Source: Heterobilharzia americana
Lineage: Eukaryota; Platyhelminthes; Trematoda; Strigeidida; Schistosomatidae
Assembly (NCBI GenBank): GCA_944470555.2
Contig: OX104127.1
Location: 32,441,661 to 32,505,660 of the forward strand
DNA length: 64,000 nt
Reading direction: 5' to 3'
Shown: in pieces, positions 24,230 through 35,094 of the stretch
Numbering within the stretch: position 1 is the stretch's first letter
How the letters are laid out: every line of letters starts with the position of its first letter
The notes under the pieces: generated by a model
Databases searched by the model: none
Seen by the model: only the letters and a program-made list of their open reading frames with translations
What the model was told of the DNA's origin: nothing
Translations under genes and position numbers: made by a program

Positions 24230-24860
24230 GATCGCTGGTAGAGAACGCAGAGATAGATCGTAAAAGCTGTAATAGGCCCAATGTTAGTATCGGAACGTGA
24301 AGGCAATGCAAGAGACAAGAGTGAGAGGGATAGGTTATGTTTAGTTGGATCTTACATACCACTGGAATCGAGCGGCCGGCTGGGACCTTGTAGCTCCCCA
24401 CACCGTGAAAATTGATTCTGTGGGGTACAGGAGCGAGAAAAGGAGAAGTCTGTATGACTACCGAGCCCACGATACATATGTTAAGGCCTGTCAGACACAG
24501 TCTTCTTAGAATTGCTGGTATGCTGTATGATTGTTTTAACCGGATAGAAAAACGTATACCACCGGCACCTGAAGACGGCAGGGCAGGGAAGAGTATGCTA
24601 TCTCGGGACCAATTTTTCCTAACCCCCTTTCCCACCGATAAGGCGACATCAGCATGATAATGCTGGTCATCCACAGGAAACACCTTACTGCTATCACACT
24701 CCATCCAACCAGCAGTACAACTTCACCCTAGGACCTCCATTATGGCGTGGCAGTTTACACTTTATCGGTAACTGCTTTTCGTCTTACCATTATCCATACA
24801 ACATATTTGGCATAGTACGACCTCAAAGAATATGCGTTCCAGAAAGAATAACCTGTTGTG
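24230..24860. other. Unidentified sequence next to the LTR-like repeat
   Basis: A 167-codon minus-strand frame (24704-24201) runs from here into the LTR-like repeat. It has no motif I can name. It could be the end of an LTR-element ORF reading into its 3' LTR, or chance. TGGTAGAGAA, 7 nt right of the repeat, could be a plus-strand primer-binding site but matches an initiator tRNA end only over its first 6 bases. Confidence 0.3.
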
Positions 24861-26960
24861 TCGTTGTGACATACAAACCGACGAAAAGTCTGCGCAACGA
24901 TCGTGAACAGTGGTGGGCAGCAAAGGCTAAAGAGATGGAAAAGGCAGCGGCGATCGGTAACAGTAGACAGTTATTTAGACTTATTAAGGAGACTGGGGGG
25001 AAATGGTCAACAACAGTTAGTGAGGTTATAGCGGAGAAGGACGGATCGGCGATTCACTCGCAGGGAAGGCGACTGGGACGATGGGCAGAACACTTTGAGG
25101 AACAGTTTAACTGGCCTCCAGCCACCATTGCGCTGCCCGCTATCCAGTCGGACCCTGAATGGGACATAGAGACAGGTCCCCCAACACTAGAAGAAGTTGA
25201 GAAAGCGGTAGGTAGCCTGAAACGGGGAAGGGCAGCAGGACCAGACGGACTACCTGCTGAGGTATACAAGAATGGTGGTAGAGTTCTCTTAGTCAGGCTA
25301 ACGGAAGTGTTAGCCAGTATATGGGAATCAAATACGATCCCCTCCGACTGGTCTAAGTCACTCATCATCCCAGTCTTCAAGAAAGGCGAGAAGTCCTCTT
25401 GTGATAACCACAGAGGAATCAGCCTGACAAACATAGTGTCTAAGATCCTAAGTTCTATAATTCTCCGACGCCTGAGTGGAGCTCGGGAACAGCAAGCCCG
25501 AGAAAACCAGGCAGGCTTTAGACCTGGCCGTGGATGTATCGACCAAATATTCACACTGCGCCAGGTCCTGGAACATAGGCATGCTTACAGACGCCCGACA
25601 ATAGCTGTATTTCTCGACCTGAAGGCGGCATTTGACTCCGTTGATCGAGAAGTCTTATGGCAGTGTCTGTCACTGAAAGGCGTGCCTAGTAAGTACATCA
25701 CCTTATTGAAAGCTCTCTACTCGAACACTTGTGGGCATGTTAGAGCCTATGGTGAGTTGTCCAGGGAGCTATACTCATCAAGTGGTGTCCGTCAAGGATG
25801 CCCACTATCCCCATTCTTATTTAATTTTATCATAGATATTCTTATGGAGGTTTCCCTCTCGTCACCTAATTACAAAGACGTTGACCGGATCACAGGTGAA
25901 TTTTCCTTAGATCTAGAATATGCAGATGACATAGTCCTGTTAGGTGAAGACGCTGACAAGATGCAGAGTCTTCTGAACACTTTGAGTGGGAATTTGAGAA
26001 TGTTTGGGATGCGATTTTCACCACCCAAATGCAAATTTTTGCTCCAGGACTGGTCTTCAGCGGTACCGCGGTTAACAATAGAGAGTGAAGTGGTTGAGTG
26101 TGTTGACCACTTCACTTACCTGGGAAGTAGGATCAACCCGGTGGGTTAGTTGCCGATGAGATTTCTGCACGGATACAAAAGGCTCGATTGGCTTTTGCCA
26201 ATTTGCGCCACCTATGGCGCCGCCGTGATATTCGTTTGTCTATTAAGGGTCGCGTGTACTGCACAGCAGTCCGCTCTGTTCTACTGTATGGCTGTGAAAC
26301 ATGGCCATTGAAAGTGGAAGACATGAGAAGGTTACAGGTATTTGACCACCGTTGCCTTCGTAGTATAGGACGTATTCCGTGGTGTCACCATGTGAGTAAT
26401 GCAGAAGTTAGGTGTAGAGTTTTAGGGAGAAGAGGTAAGTCAGTCGACGAGGTTGTGAACCTTCATCGACTGAGATGGTTGGGACACGTACTACGTATGC
26501 CTAGTCACCGATTGCCTCGTCACACAATGTTGGCTGAGGTGGGTTCAGGCTGGAAAAAGGCCCGAGGTGGCCAGACTAAAACATGGCACCAATGTATGAA
26601 GTCTCTGACTGTTGGTTTAAGCCATGTAGGACGATGCAGACTAGGTGGTTGGGGTCCACGGGACAAGAGGAACCAGTGGTTGGAGACCCTAGGTGATATG
26701 GCTCAGAACCGAAGTCAGTGGCGCAGATGTATACACACATTATCCTCATCTTAACAACGCTATACCGAATCTCACTATTTTGTCACTCCTCTTTCCTTTC
26801 TTCTCGTACTTTATATTTCTTTTGACTGCATTCACTTATCTTCATCCTTCACCTCACTACCTTTTTACTTGATGTGCTGATATGAGGTGTGGCAACTCGG
26901 ACCGTTACGCAGTAATGCCTGGTCCTATGTTGATAATGATGATGATGATGATGACTACCA
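24860..26960 (+). mobile_element. RTE-B copy with nearly intact RT and (TGA)n tail
   Basis: The copy is 5'-truncated: it lacks the endonuclease and begins in the linker before the RT. The ORF 24866-26149 is followed by 26188-26754 in another frame, and then by a ~180-bp 3'UTR ending in (GAT)6-7 at 26932-26955. It is the best-preserved RT in the window. The microsatellite tail supports an RTE-type element. Confidence 0.85.
24866..26757 (+). pseudogene. RTE-B reverse transcriptase, single frameshift
   Basis: 427 intact codons carry the linker and RT: 'GRAAGPDGLPAEVYKNGG', 'NHRGISLTNIVSKILS', 'QAGFRPGRGCIDQIFTLRQ', 'FLDLKAAFDSVDRE' (catalytic Asp 1), 'SSGVRQGCPLSPFLFNFIID' and 'LEYADDIVLL' (catalytic Asp pair at 25915-25944). 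The frame then stops after 'GSRINPVG' at 26149. The continuation '[19 protein letters not shown]' sits in another frame from about 26150, then 188 codons run to 26754. One missing base near 26145 accounts for this. The C-terminal part holds the usual 'HRCLRSIGRI' and 'RLRWLGHVLRMPSHRLPR' stretches. Confidence 0.85.
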
Positions 26961-27334
26961 CGTCAGGGTTGCAGCTATCGGTCGGGAGCCTACCCTTCAC
27001 CCTTCACTCAGTGTTTGTAAAACTATTTGTTAAAATCTTGACCAAAGTTTACATGAAATATCTTGAGAATGTCAACACACCCAATATGTACAAAAAATAG
27101 GCATTTAGTTAGTTGTGGCATTTGTTGTTCTCCTATCTGAGAAGCAATTAATGCATGCTATCATTTTTTTTTCCTTTCGTAAAGGAGAGGTCACATTTTC
27201 AGTTTCTTAACATCTTTTTCATGGCTAACCATATGTACAACTTGATTGTCTTTTGATGGTAAAGATCACAGAAGTCTTTTTTAGAGTAACGTTTGTTTAC
27301 TTCAATAAACATGATTAGATTGAGAGCTGTGAGT
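26961..27334. other. Gene-free stretch
   Basis: AT-rich sequence with nothing recognisable. Confidence 0.3.
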
Positions 27335-27480
27335 CATTGGTTTAAACACTCAGTTTGCAACGTGTGTCATGGTTTCAAAATCCTCTCCATCTATAGAGTT
27401 ATTGGGTAGCCACATAGTACAATTAGCTGACACAATGGGTGTGGTTCACTGCCCACTGCATGAATATGGATATGGTTACT
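27335..27480 (+). repeat. SINE-like repeat, copy upstream of MRGBP
   Basis: One of four diverged copies (also 31850-31995, 34810-34945, 47870-48000). Shared order of blocks: a B-box-like GGTTYNAA, then CTCCATCTAT-GAGTT, a middle block, 'CACAATGGGTGTGGTTCACTGCC', 'ACTGCA' and a final GTGCAC-like motif. About 130-150 bp. A tRNA-derived SINE is the simplest reading, from the B-box consensus in the best copies. It lies about 640 bp before the MRGBP ATG. Confidence 0.6.
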
Positions 27481-28097
27481 GAGTACATTTCAATATTTTC
27501 AATTATTCGATTAAGACAAGACTTAACTGCTTCAGAATGCTGCAGTACTCGTAAACCGTGCCCCCATACTCTTTATATTACTGAGGTTTGTTTAAATTTT
27601 CTTCCAATGTTGGTGAAATAGAAAATACTTTGTACTCTTTTAAGATACGGAAATCCGTACAAAGTGTATTTCTTTCCTATGTACACACTGCGAAAACAGA
27701 TAGATTTGTAAAAGGAACCTATACAAATCACGCGTCTTGACATCTCCATATAAGTATGCAGATGGTCTACAGATTTATGTCGACATCTAATATGTAATTT
27801 TTGAGACAGTTATCGGCCGTGCAGTAGTGTAGACAGTTATGTCAGTTATGGAAATGATACAGTTATTTTGCAACTTTTGAATTTGCAGTCTCATTGATTA
27901 TTGTGGTCAGTAGGAAATTAATATGTTATACTTTCTGTCGTCTAAATTCTTCGGTTGGGATTTACGGTAAGTCATAAGCGGTTTAGCAGTGCATAGTAGA
28001 CCTACTCGGATCAACATTTTTTGCATCATATTGCATCAGCGTAGGAATTTTTCAGTAATCATGTACTCCTAAACCTCTACCCATTTACATTTTCTAG
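27481..28097. other. Upstream region of MRGBP
   Basis: About 600 bp of AT-rich non-coding sequence. The last bases, 'TTACATTTTCTAG' at 28085-28097, look like a 3' splice site 18 nt before the MRGBP start codon. No promoter motif could be defined. Confidence 0.4.
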
Positions 28098-28115
28098 TGC
28101 TCAGAATTTTCTCAC

Positions 28116-28322
28116 ATGATTGAAAAGTCTGACTCAGATATGTGGACTCTGGAGTCAGAAATTCAACTTTTTCATGCAATACTCAATCATAAACCTGTTG
28201 GAGCAGACCGTCATTTCCAAATGATATATGTGTGTAATCTCATAAACTCTTTTCTCAATGAACCAGTTAGTGCAGATGCTGTTTGGAAAAAGCTAAGTTC
28301 ACTGTATAATATGGATGAATTG
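28116..28322 (+). CDS. MRGBP: MRGBP exon 1
   Basis: 69 codons from the ATG to 'NMDEL'. The donor is GTAGTT at 28323. Reading on into the intron would stop after five more codons. Confidence 0.92.
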
Positions 28323-31300
28323 GTAGTTCCACGTTACTAATATTGGATTATTTTTGCTCAGCACGACTCCGAAGTTAATCCCTTCCAAGCAAAAATGAAG
28401 GAATTTAGCCTCCCAGAGGAATACGACTCCTTGAAATCTCTCAAGTATCCTCGTGTTGCGTCACTGAGTAGGATATCTTCCACTCGATCTCCTCGTACAG
28501 GTGAGCTCATGATGCTACAACTCACCTTTCGTCACCTCCTAAGGGTTCCGTTTTTACCAAGGCTGCACATGTTTGTTTATACCAGTCTGGTTTCTTACCG
28601 CATACTTACTCTAGTGTTATGGTTGTGACGGGCATAACATAAGATCTAGTGTTATTGCTCGTATTATACCGTTGTTGATTGGACCGAATTGATCGGTCTC
28701 TATTAGCATATTGGCTCCTCTGCGGATGTCTCCATATACCTGTGCTCTAGTTATAGTAAAGATGGATAGTGGCTAGCAGTGGAATGCAGTCTGGATGTAC
28801 CTGCCTCCCAGTGAGTGATGTTGTTCCCACCGGGATTTGGACCCGGGTGGGATCGCTTCAAACTCCAGTGCGTTATCCACTACACCATCGAACCACTGGA
28901 TTCCACTGCTAGCCACTATCCATCTTTACTATAACGTAAGATCCTTGGAAACTTTTAGCGCAACAACGGGTCATGGATAAAATATTGTGTTATTAAACTA
29001 TTTTCACTAAATTTATAGGGTTAAAAGAAATCTTTGAAAATAGTGCGTAGCCCAAGGTAGTTGGCAAGTCTTAACCTTTAAGCTTCCCATGACACTAAGC
29101 AAGCGGTATAAAGCCAAATTGAAAAGGCAGGTAGTGTTTCCCAAGATAGCTATGGTGATATTCACATTAGAATTTTCTGATAATCATTTATCTCATCAAA
29201 AGGACGTCAATTCTTGTGGAAATCCAGGTTTAGTCTTATGGTTAACCTTTTACTGTATGATAAGACGATAGAAAAGCTGGCTCTTGGATCTCATTCAGTT
29301 GTATTAATCTTAAGTGTGATAGTCGTAATGCCTTGAAGAGATTTCTTCGGCGCACGAGAAACATCCGAATGGTAATTACAAGCATAGCAAGAAAATTCAT
29401 GATCAAATGGATTGGAGTTCAGTTTAGATTTATCTCCTTATATTCACTGTATATTTCTCATAAAACTTTCCTAACTACACCATGTTCATTTGAGCATGGT
29501 TTTTATATTTATTGATATTAGGGATAGCTTCTCTCCGTTGAACTGGGGGATTCAAACTCCTATTTCTTGGTCGGTTCGTAATAGTCCCACGTAGATATAA
29601 ATGTCAGTTTCTGTGGAGACACGAAGCATAACTTCTGCTAGTCGACATTTATTAAGCAGTACTTAGTTTGGTGTTGGTCGATAATATATTGAAAATTTCT
29701 GTATGGTTATCTCGGTTCTTCCTCCTCTCTGTTCTTTGATACCGACAAAATCGAAGTGTACTCGAGAACAAGGTTGAGTTGGAGCTTGCCAAAATGCAGT
29801 TCCATTTTTCGTGGAGCTTTTGGACGAGAGATGTTTTGCATCATTTCAGAGATAAAGTTTAACTTTCCTCATACTACAACGCCCCAAGGTTTTCTGGAAC
29901 ACACTTGAATCCTTCTGGTACAAATCTGTTGCAGTTGACTGGTAAATACTGGAAGACATATTTAAAACAGATTTATGATCATTTTTATGCGAGTCATGCA
30001 CTGAACTTAGTGTATTTCATGGAACACTCCATAGCTTCAACTTTTATGTGTTATTGATACCCGTTAGATCCAGGTCACGACGGTTTGTCAGATAGCATGT
30101 CCCAGCAAAGGATTGGTTACCAAGTTTCAGGTTGCAATCTGCTGTATTAGTAAGCTTCAAAGTAACCCAGGACACATTTCGAGTTTTTTGTCCTGTAAGG
30201 TTTATGTAGAAAACTAGGGTTATTGCTCGTCTTCTTAGGGATTGGGATAATATCTGGCGCAGTATCTAACTGCAATCGGATCTGCATTCTGCTCATCGAC
30301 AGCTTTTGCGTATCACTGTTTATCCTCAAGGCTGACAGCACACGTTGCATAAATATTTTGAATACAGGTTTTACGAGCAGCAGGAAATTTCTCCCATGAC
30401 TTTTGTTCGGGATTCGTTGTTAGATTGTAGGATTCTTCTTTGTGTGCAATTGTATGAGAAATTGCATTGAAAAGGCAGAATTTAGGAAGCGCCATGAACC
30501 ACAAGACCAGCAATCTGTAGGAGGCTTGATGAACAACCCTGTGGCAGAAGTACTACCTGAATCCTGGTGTCCTTTGCTTGACTGAATATAATTTACAGAC
30601 ATTAGTGGTTGTGGTTCTCCGTTGTATCATGCGGTAACAAGTTTCAGATGGACAAGACGCTGGCGTTCTGAGGCAACTATCTGCAGGGTCATTTATGGGT
30701 CTGGTTCAATTGCTGACAAAATTCTTGTTCAGATATCAGGATCGTCAGGGAAAATGGAGACGCGAAACAAACAACAAACATTTGAACTGATCATCAGATA
30801 GAGAATCATTCTGATTGTAAACTGATTTGACCTGCTATAGGCGAAGTAAAATTCATCAGTTCCTTTCACCATATTCAGACAATTGAAAGGAATATGGAAT
30901 AAAGATGATCGTTTACCAAAAATCTCATTCAAAATTCCAATAATCTCATCAAAATTCACATCTTTCCAGTGCTTCGGGAAGATGAAATTCTCATACTTTA
31001 AATGCTAATTTAACCCCGATTTTTGTAATAAAATGTAAACTTTCGTAGTAACATCAGTGGAAACATATTCAATCTACAATACAGAATAGATCTACTCGTC
31101 CAAACCATGATTCAAATGTTAGACCATTTTCTGCGTCATGATAAAATTCAGCAATAGTGCAGAGAGCAGACTCAGTATTTTTCTGTTGTGGGATTAGGAT
31201 AGACTGAGCTGATAATTTTACGGTCAGCGCTTGAATGGGGCGTTCTTTAGCGTATTCGAATTGTTTCTGCTGTTCCAGTTGCTGCTACTCTACTGTGAAC

Positions 31301-33229
31301 TAAACTTGATCAAATATTGTATTTAATATTCACTTTGACCCCACTGTCAGTTATTCGTCTCTTTCTGGTAGTGATTGTCTAAACCACGTGGTTTTCGAAG
31401 TGACTGAAGGTCACCCCAACAACAACTTAAATAACTAATTAGAATTCTTGATTTTTTGAAAATTTGCTTTCCATGCGGAAATGTAGCAATCTAATTGGCT
31501 ATTTAAGTCTGCTAGAGTGGCCTTTAAAGTCACTCGATTTTTACCGATCCCCTTCTAGCGCTCACGTTGCACCTGATTAGTCTCTCATATGTGCTTGCCA
31601 CGTCTCGTATAGTCGATTCACTCACAGAAAGTCACGTAACTTGACCCTCCCAACTTCTTACAACAGAACAAAACGTTTTGTGCGTACCATCCGTATTTAT
31701 CAGGTAATCTGAATGACATGACCACAAGTAATCATAAATTCATAAAAATGAAACGTCAAATTTCATGGATAGATGAAATAATACTCATTAACTCTACTAA
31801 ACAGTCAATTATTTCCGAACTAACTGTAGAGCTTTGGGTCAGTGTTTTAGGGAGATGACTGTCAACCAGTGGGTTATGGGTTCGAACTCAGCTCCACCGA
31901 CCGAGATTTTTACAGTCAAGTAGTATCACTATCCCTCGCACAATAGGTGTGGTTCATTGGCTACTGCACGGATGTGCACAAGGTGGGTGAGTGAGTTTCG
32001 TTCGTTTCAGTGAGTAAATTCGAGTATATCATAACCAACATTCATTTTCTCCTCCTGGGTTGCTGTTGCTGTTTCTACCTCTACTTTTCTGCTTTCATGT
32101 ATTGCCAGCGCAACATGCTTTGTGCTCACTTTTCTACTTCTAGTGTCACTTATAACTCCTATCTCTTAGGAAACCCACTCTCAATATTAGTTGTCGTACA
32201 CCTTTGTTCACAATGAACAGGTAACGTATCTCGCCATCATCCTTTTCTATGACATGAGTGGAAGCCTGAAAATCTTTAATGCATGGTGCTCCACTGGTGG
32301 CTTTAACCCCTAGCATGCGTGGTCTGATCCCTTTGTCTGCTAAAAAGATGGTGATTTTTCTATCAACCAAGCTGACAAATCCTCATCCTTTCAGGTCTAT
32401 TTTTGCACCACTTGCTCCTCTGTCTGTTGCTGCAACAACCAATGGTCTAATCTGAAAGGAAAGGAGCATAACTTATCATTTGAAATACTTGCACCTTCAT
32501 TTTACTGATCAATTTTTTTACCATTACCCTCTGCTTCCAGAAGTGAAACATATCGTCTTTGCCGACTTTTAACTAGCTAGCCACCACCACCTGTTTTTGT
32601 ACTGCCGAGGCTTGCTTTTTTTTGGCTTACATTCATCACTGTTGCTACCGTCAAACTCAGTGACTAGATATTCAGTTTAGTTAGTTTACTGATACCCGTC
32701 GATTTCGTTTTACTTATCGGCTGTGGCTACTGAAAAATAGCTGTAGAAACACTTTGGATAGACTACAACGCCAGCAGCCGCCCGTAGGATTCACCACTCA
32801 GGGTGAGCAACGCTCGGCTTAGAAAATTTATCAATGGGTAGCCATCTGTACGGATCTTCATACTTCTGAATAGACCACACTTTTATTTTTCAAACTCTAA
32901 TAACTGTTTTCACTTTTATTAATCTACACTGTATGGCAGTTGAGTTCAGACATTCGAATACTTAAATATTTTTGGTCTTGGTCTGCGTTACTTGTGAAAT
33001 AATTTCTGTTTGTATCAACCTATATGGATTTATGTATATTTATTGAGTATGATGAATAAAGTTCTTCGACTTCTGTTATTTAGATGCCTCCATTCAGAAA
33101 CGAACAAGAAAGTCTTTGCGTTCCATTGACTCGAGTGTAACTTCAAATAACAGCGTGGTCTCATGTTCATCCAACTCACCAGTTAGTACAACTGTTGGTC
33201 CTACCACTTCGCGGGAAAAGAGACGTTAA
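28116..33229 (+). CDS. MRGBP: MRG/MORF4L-binding protein (MRGBP / Eaf7), three exons
   Basis: MRGBP (yeast Eaf7) is a small subunit of the NuA4/TIP60 histone acetyltransferase that joins MRG15-type chromodomain proteins to the complex in the nucleus. Exons 28116-28322, 28362-28500 and 33084-33229 give 163 aa. Residues 8-85 carry the conserved Eaf7 domain: 'W-T-ESEIQLFHAILNHKPVG' then 'HFQMI', 'VWKKLSSLYNMDEL' and, after intron 1, 'HDSEVNPF' and 'FSLPEEY'. The C-terminus is Ser/Thr-rich and basic, ending 'SREKRR', as in the family. Intron 1 is a 39-nt micro-intron (28323-28361). Intron 2 is 4,583 nt (28501-33083) and has consensus GT-AG ends; the one-base phase left by exon 2 is completed exactly by exon 3. 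The C-terminal half is shorter than in vertebrates (about 204 aa), so an extra small exon in intron 2 cannot be excluded. Confidence 0.9.
28362..28500 (+). CDS. MRGBP: MRGBP exon 2
   Basis: 46 codons plus one base, from 'HDSEVNPF' to 'RSPRT'. The acceptor is TTTTTGCTCAG and the donor GTGAGC at 28501. Continuing past the donor would add a hydrophobic non-family tail to a stop at 28628, which supports splicing here. Confidence 0.88.
28750..28940 (-). repeat. Sm-alpha-like tRNA-derived repeat inside a long inverted repeat
   Basis: On the minus strand the centre (about 28888-28818) reads like a Gln-type tRNA, with 'GGTTCGATGGTGTAGTGG' (A box) and 'GGGTCCAAATCC' (B box). The sequence 'ATTCCACTGCTAGCCAC' at 28899-28915, a hallmark of the tail of schistosome Sm-alpha repeats, occurs in opposite orientation at 28771-28787. 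The two flanks (28751-28789 and 28899-28937) form near-perfect 38-bp inverted arms. The hammerhead core itself is not visible here. It lies in MRGBP intron 2. Confidence 0.6.
29690..31310 (-). pseudogene. Ty3/gypsy (Boudicca/CsRn1-like) gag-protease-integrase remnant
   Basis: Minus-strand pieces in order are as follows. Gag lies at 31310-31090 ('YHDAENGLTFESWFGRVDLF') and 30959-30729 ('FDEIIGILNEIFGKRSSLFH' then 'CLNMVKGTDEFYF'). A worn zinc finger starts at 30535 ('PPTDCWSCGSW'). The aspartic protease lies at about 30290 ('IRLQLDTAPDI', active-site DTA). An integrase piece lies at about 29850-29740 ('QAPTQPCSRVHFDFVGI'). RT and RNase H are missing between protease and integrase, so the copy is internally deleted as well as frameshifted. 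It is antisense within MRGBP intron 2. Confidence 0.75.
31395..31535. repeat. Palindromic MITE-like repeat, copy in MRGBP intron 2
   Basis: Left arm from 31395 (CGAAGTGACT-GAAGGTCACC) and right arm to 31535 (GGCCTTTAAAGTCACTCG) are inverted copies over about 50 bp, round a ~35-bp AT-rich centre. It is the same family as the cluster at 35.7-40.0 kb. No ORF. Confidence 0.75.
31850..31995 (+). repeat. SINE-like repeat, copy in MRGBP intron 2
   Basis: This is the best-preserved copy for the B box: GGGTTCGAACTC at 31887-31898. It is followed by 'CTCCACCGACCGAGATTTTT', 'CACAATAGGTGTGGTTCATTGG', 'CTACTGCACGGATGTGCAC'. The A-box region before it is less clear. Confidence 0.65.
32146..32670 (-). pseudogene. 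Unidentified coding-like remnant, minus strand
   Basis: On the minus strand 32452-32150 reads 'IRPLVVAATDRGASGAKIDL', one stop, then 'GFVSLVDRKITIFLADKG' and on through 'VKATSGAPCIKDFQASTHVI'. It is preceded by a good acceptor (CTCCTTTCCTTTCAG). Further upstream (32665-32540) come 'EYLVTEFDGSNSDECKPKK' and 'SRQRRYVSLLEAEGNG' in shifted frames. Composition looks coding but the frames are broken. I do not recognise the family; it may be a decayed gene or transposon ORF inside MRGBP intron 2. Confidence 0.4.
33084..33229 (+). CDS. MRGBP: MRGBP exon 3 (terminal)
   Basis: The acceptor is TTCTGTTATTTAG. The exon encodes a Ser/Thr/Lys/Arg-rich tail ('ASIQKRTRKSLRS' to 'SREKRR') and stops at TAA 33227-33229. 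The reading phase fits exon 2 without any indel, and the basic tail resembles the end of vertebrate MRGBP (KRRRT). Confidence 0.8.
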
Positions 33230-33622
33230 TTTGTCTGAGTAATATTTGTATGAAGAAATATAATTACGTTATCTGCCATACTCACTGTTTTGGAATGTGC
33301 AAATGTATGTTTGTTATATATCAGTTTTTCAGTTTTGTTTGTAGAGTACTGTTTGTCATGAGCCTCCGCAATTTGCAGTGAGATGTTTTTGAGACTTCGC
33401 AATGCAACATATTTACACCACAAGTAAATGTTTACTACGATACTGGATTTCTCTTATTTTCCGATCAGAAGGGGCTGTAGGGCACACCCCTTTATTCATG
33501 CTTCATCTTTGCGCTAACGTCTGAATTTTTATATTGTTTCGCACGTTTGGTCAGTCGAAACACAGTTACTCTATTTGAAGATACCATGGCTTACATTCAA
33601 CTGATTAAAGTAGACATTAATA

Positions 33623-33673
<51 letters not shown>

Positions 33674-34809
33674 TTTTTATTAACTGATTGGTATGCAGGA
33701 GGACGGAAGGCCTTTACACAATAAGGTGTGGTTATTGTTTCTACTTCGAATAGCTTTCAGAGCTTGATCTGATGCGTATGACTGGCTGTGTTTCCCACCA
33801 TTGTTCATATCTCACCTCTACTTTACTCAAGTACCCTCACCTATGGGGAGCTTAATAAAAATAGGCACATACTGTCAACTCTTTCATCTAATTATAACTG
33901 ATTCTCTTGGAAAATAGAAACTGGTCGATCGATAAATGTAACTTACAAAGCCTCAAGGAAGCAGTTTGCGTGATTGGATAAATAACAAATTTCGCGGTGA
34001 GATGATCGGTAATCTGAGTGTGAAGAGGTAAGAAAGCAATTAATGACCAGCGATAAGCCTACACAACTTTATCTACGTTGTAGTACTTTTAGGTAACTGT
34101 TTAGGTAAGGCATCTACAGTATATCAGAGATAATTGATCGAAATACGGTTGTTCGAGTCCTATCTGCTCTTTTTCGCTGCATCTCATCATAAGAATTATT
34201 TCGAAAGCTTGTGGTTACTCGAATTTATCCACTGATATTCTTAGTACGTTCTTCGAAGAAAACACAAACGTTACGTAGACTATGAGTTCATTGCTTTGAA
34301 GAAATAAAATTGCTGGCACATTTTGTTAACATGTTTGTTTTACGTTGAAGGATTACCATACTTGTTCACTTCTTTGATAGCCTCATCTATGTCCCATTGT
34401 CCTAATACAGGGTGGCAAAAGAGCTGAATATAATAAAAAACAAGGCAAACTTGGAGAGGTGTTTTATGCAATCGTATTTTCCTATGGAAAAGGAAATCAC
34501 ATATTTCATTGCAGGTATACTGCTTAAGTCAAATGGTTACTAGAAGCACATTTTCTGAAGAATACAGTGGTTTAAATCGTAGCTCTTTGTTCACAAGTTT
34601 AGATTCAGTTCCCCTACTTCAGTCTGAGTAACTGAACAAAACAATTTTCTTTGTGGTCTTAATGTTGTATTGCTTTCTTCCCTGTTTAAACAAGTCGTTA
34701 AATGAGTAACTTTCGATGTGAGATCCATGTTTATGCAGGCTTTTAGACTGATTCATTGTATCATGTTTATTTCCAGTTAGAAAAGTCGCAATATGTGAGA
34801 GCGAGCCGA
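33230..34809. other. MRGBP 3' region / intergenic
   Basis: AT-rich sequence between the MRGBP stop and the SINE-like copy before KAE1. The only clear structure is the (AT)n tract at 33625-33670. Short open frames carry no recognisable domain. Confidence 0.4.
33625..33670. repeat. (AT)n microsatellite
   Basis: An uninterrupted run of about 23 AT units. Confidence 0.97.
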
Positions 34810-34945
34810 TGGGGTTCTTATGAATTCATTTGATCCCGTCATGGGTTGTAACACGCTCCATCTATGGAGTTATGGACAACCAGAAAGTAACATTAACCCT
34901 CACATAATAGGTGTCGCTCAACGCCTACTGCAGGAGTGTGCACGT
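34810..34945 (+). repeat. SINE-like repeat, copy upstream of KAE1
   Basis: It has the 'CTCCATCTATGGAGTTATGG' block followed by 'CTCACATAATAGGTGTCGCTC', 'GCCTACTGCAGGAGTGTGCAC'. The B box is worn (GGGTTGTAACAC). It ends about 150 bp before the KAE1 ATG. Confidence 0.6.
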
Positions 34946-35094
34946 TTTTCGCCTATCGTAGTAGTAGTAACAGTGGCTTTTCGCTTATGTGATATTGATA
35001 TACTTGCAATCTATATGCATAGAAGTTTTGAGTTCCCAGTAACTTTGATCGGAAATTCAAGAACAATATTAATTTATTTTAATTTGTAGAAACC

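Noticed and set aside
28501..28628. Direct read-through of MRGBP exon 2 to the stop at 28628
   Set aside because: The added residues are hydrophobic and unlike the family, whereas the donor GTGAGC and the phase-matched exon at 33084 give a family-like basic C-terminus.
28818..28890. A functional tRNA-Gln gene on the minus strand
   Set aside because: The A and B boxes are recognisable, but the anticodon stem and acceptor stem do not pair properly and the unit is embedded in Sm-alpha-type inverted tails. A tRNA-derived repeat fits better.
29083..29130. A basic stretch after CTTTAAG as MRGBP exon 3
   Set aside because: In the phase required by exon 2 it stops after nine codons, and it lacks family resemblance; the exon at 33084 fits better.
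33625..33670. The (AT)n tract as a retroelement tail
   Set aside because: No element body is recognisable on either side, so it is listed as a simple microsatellite.
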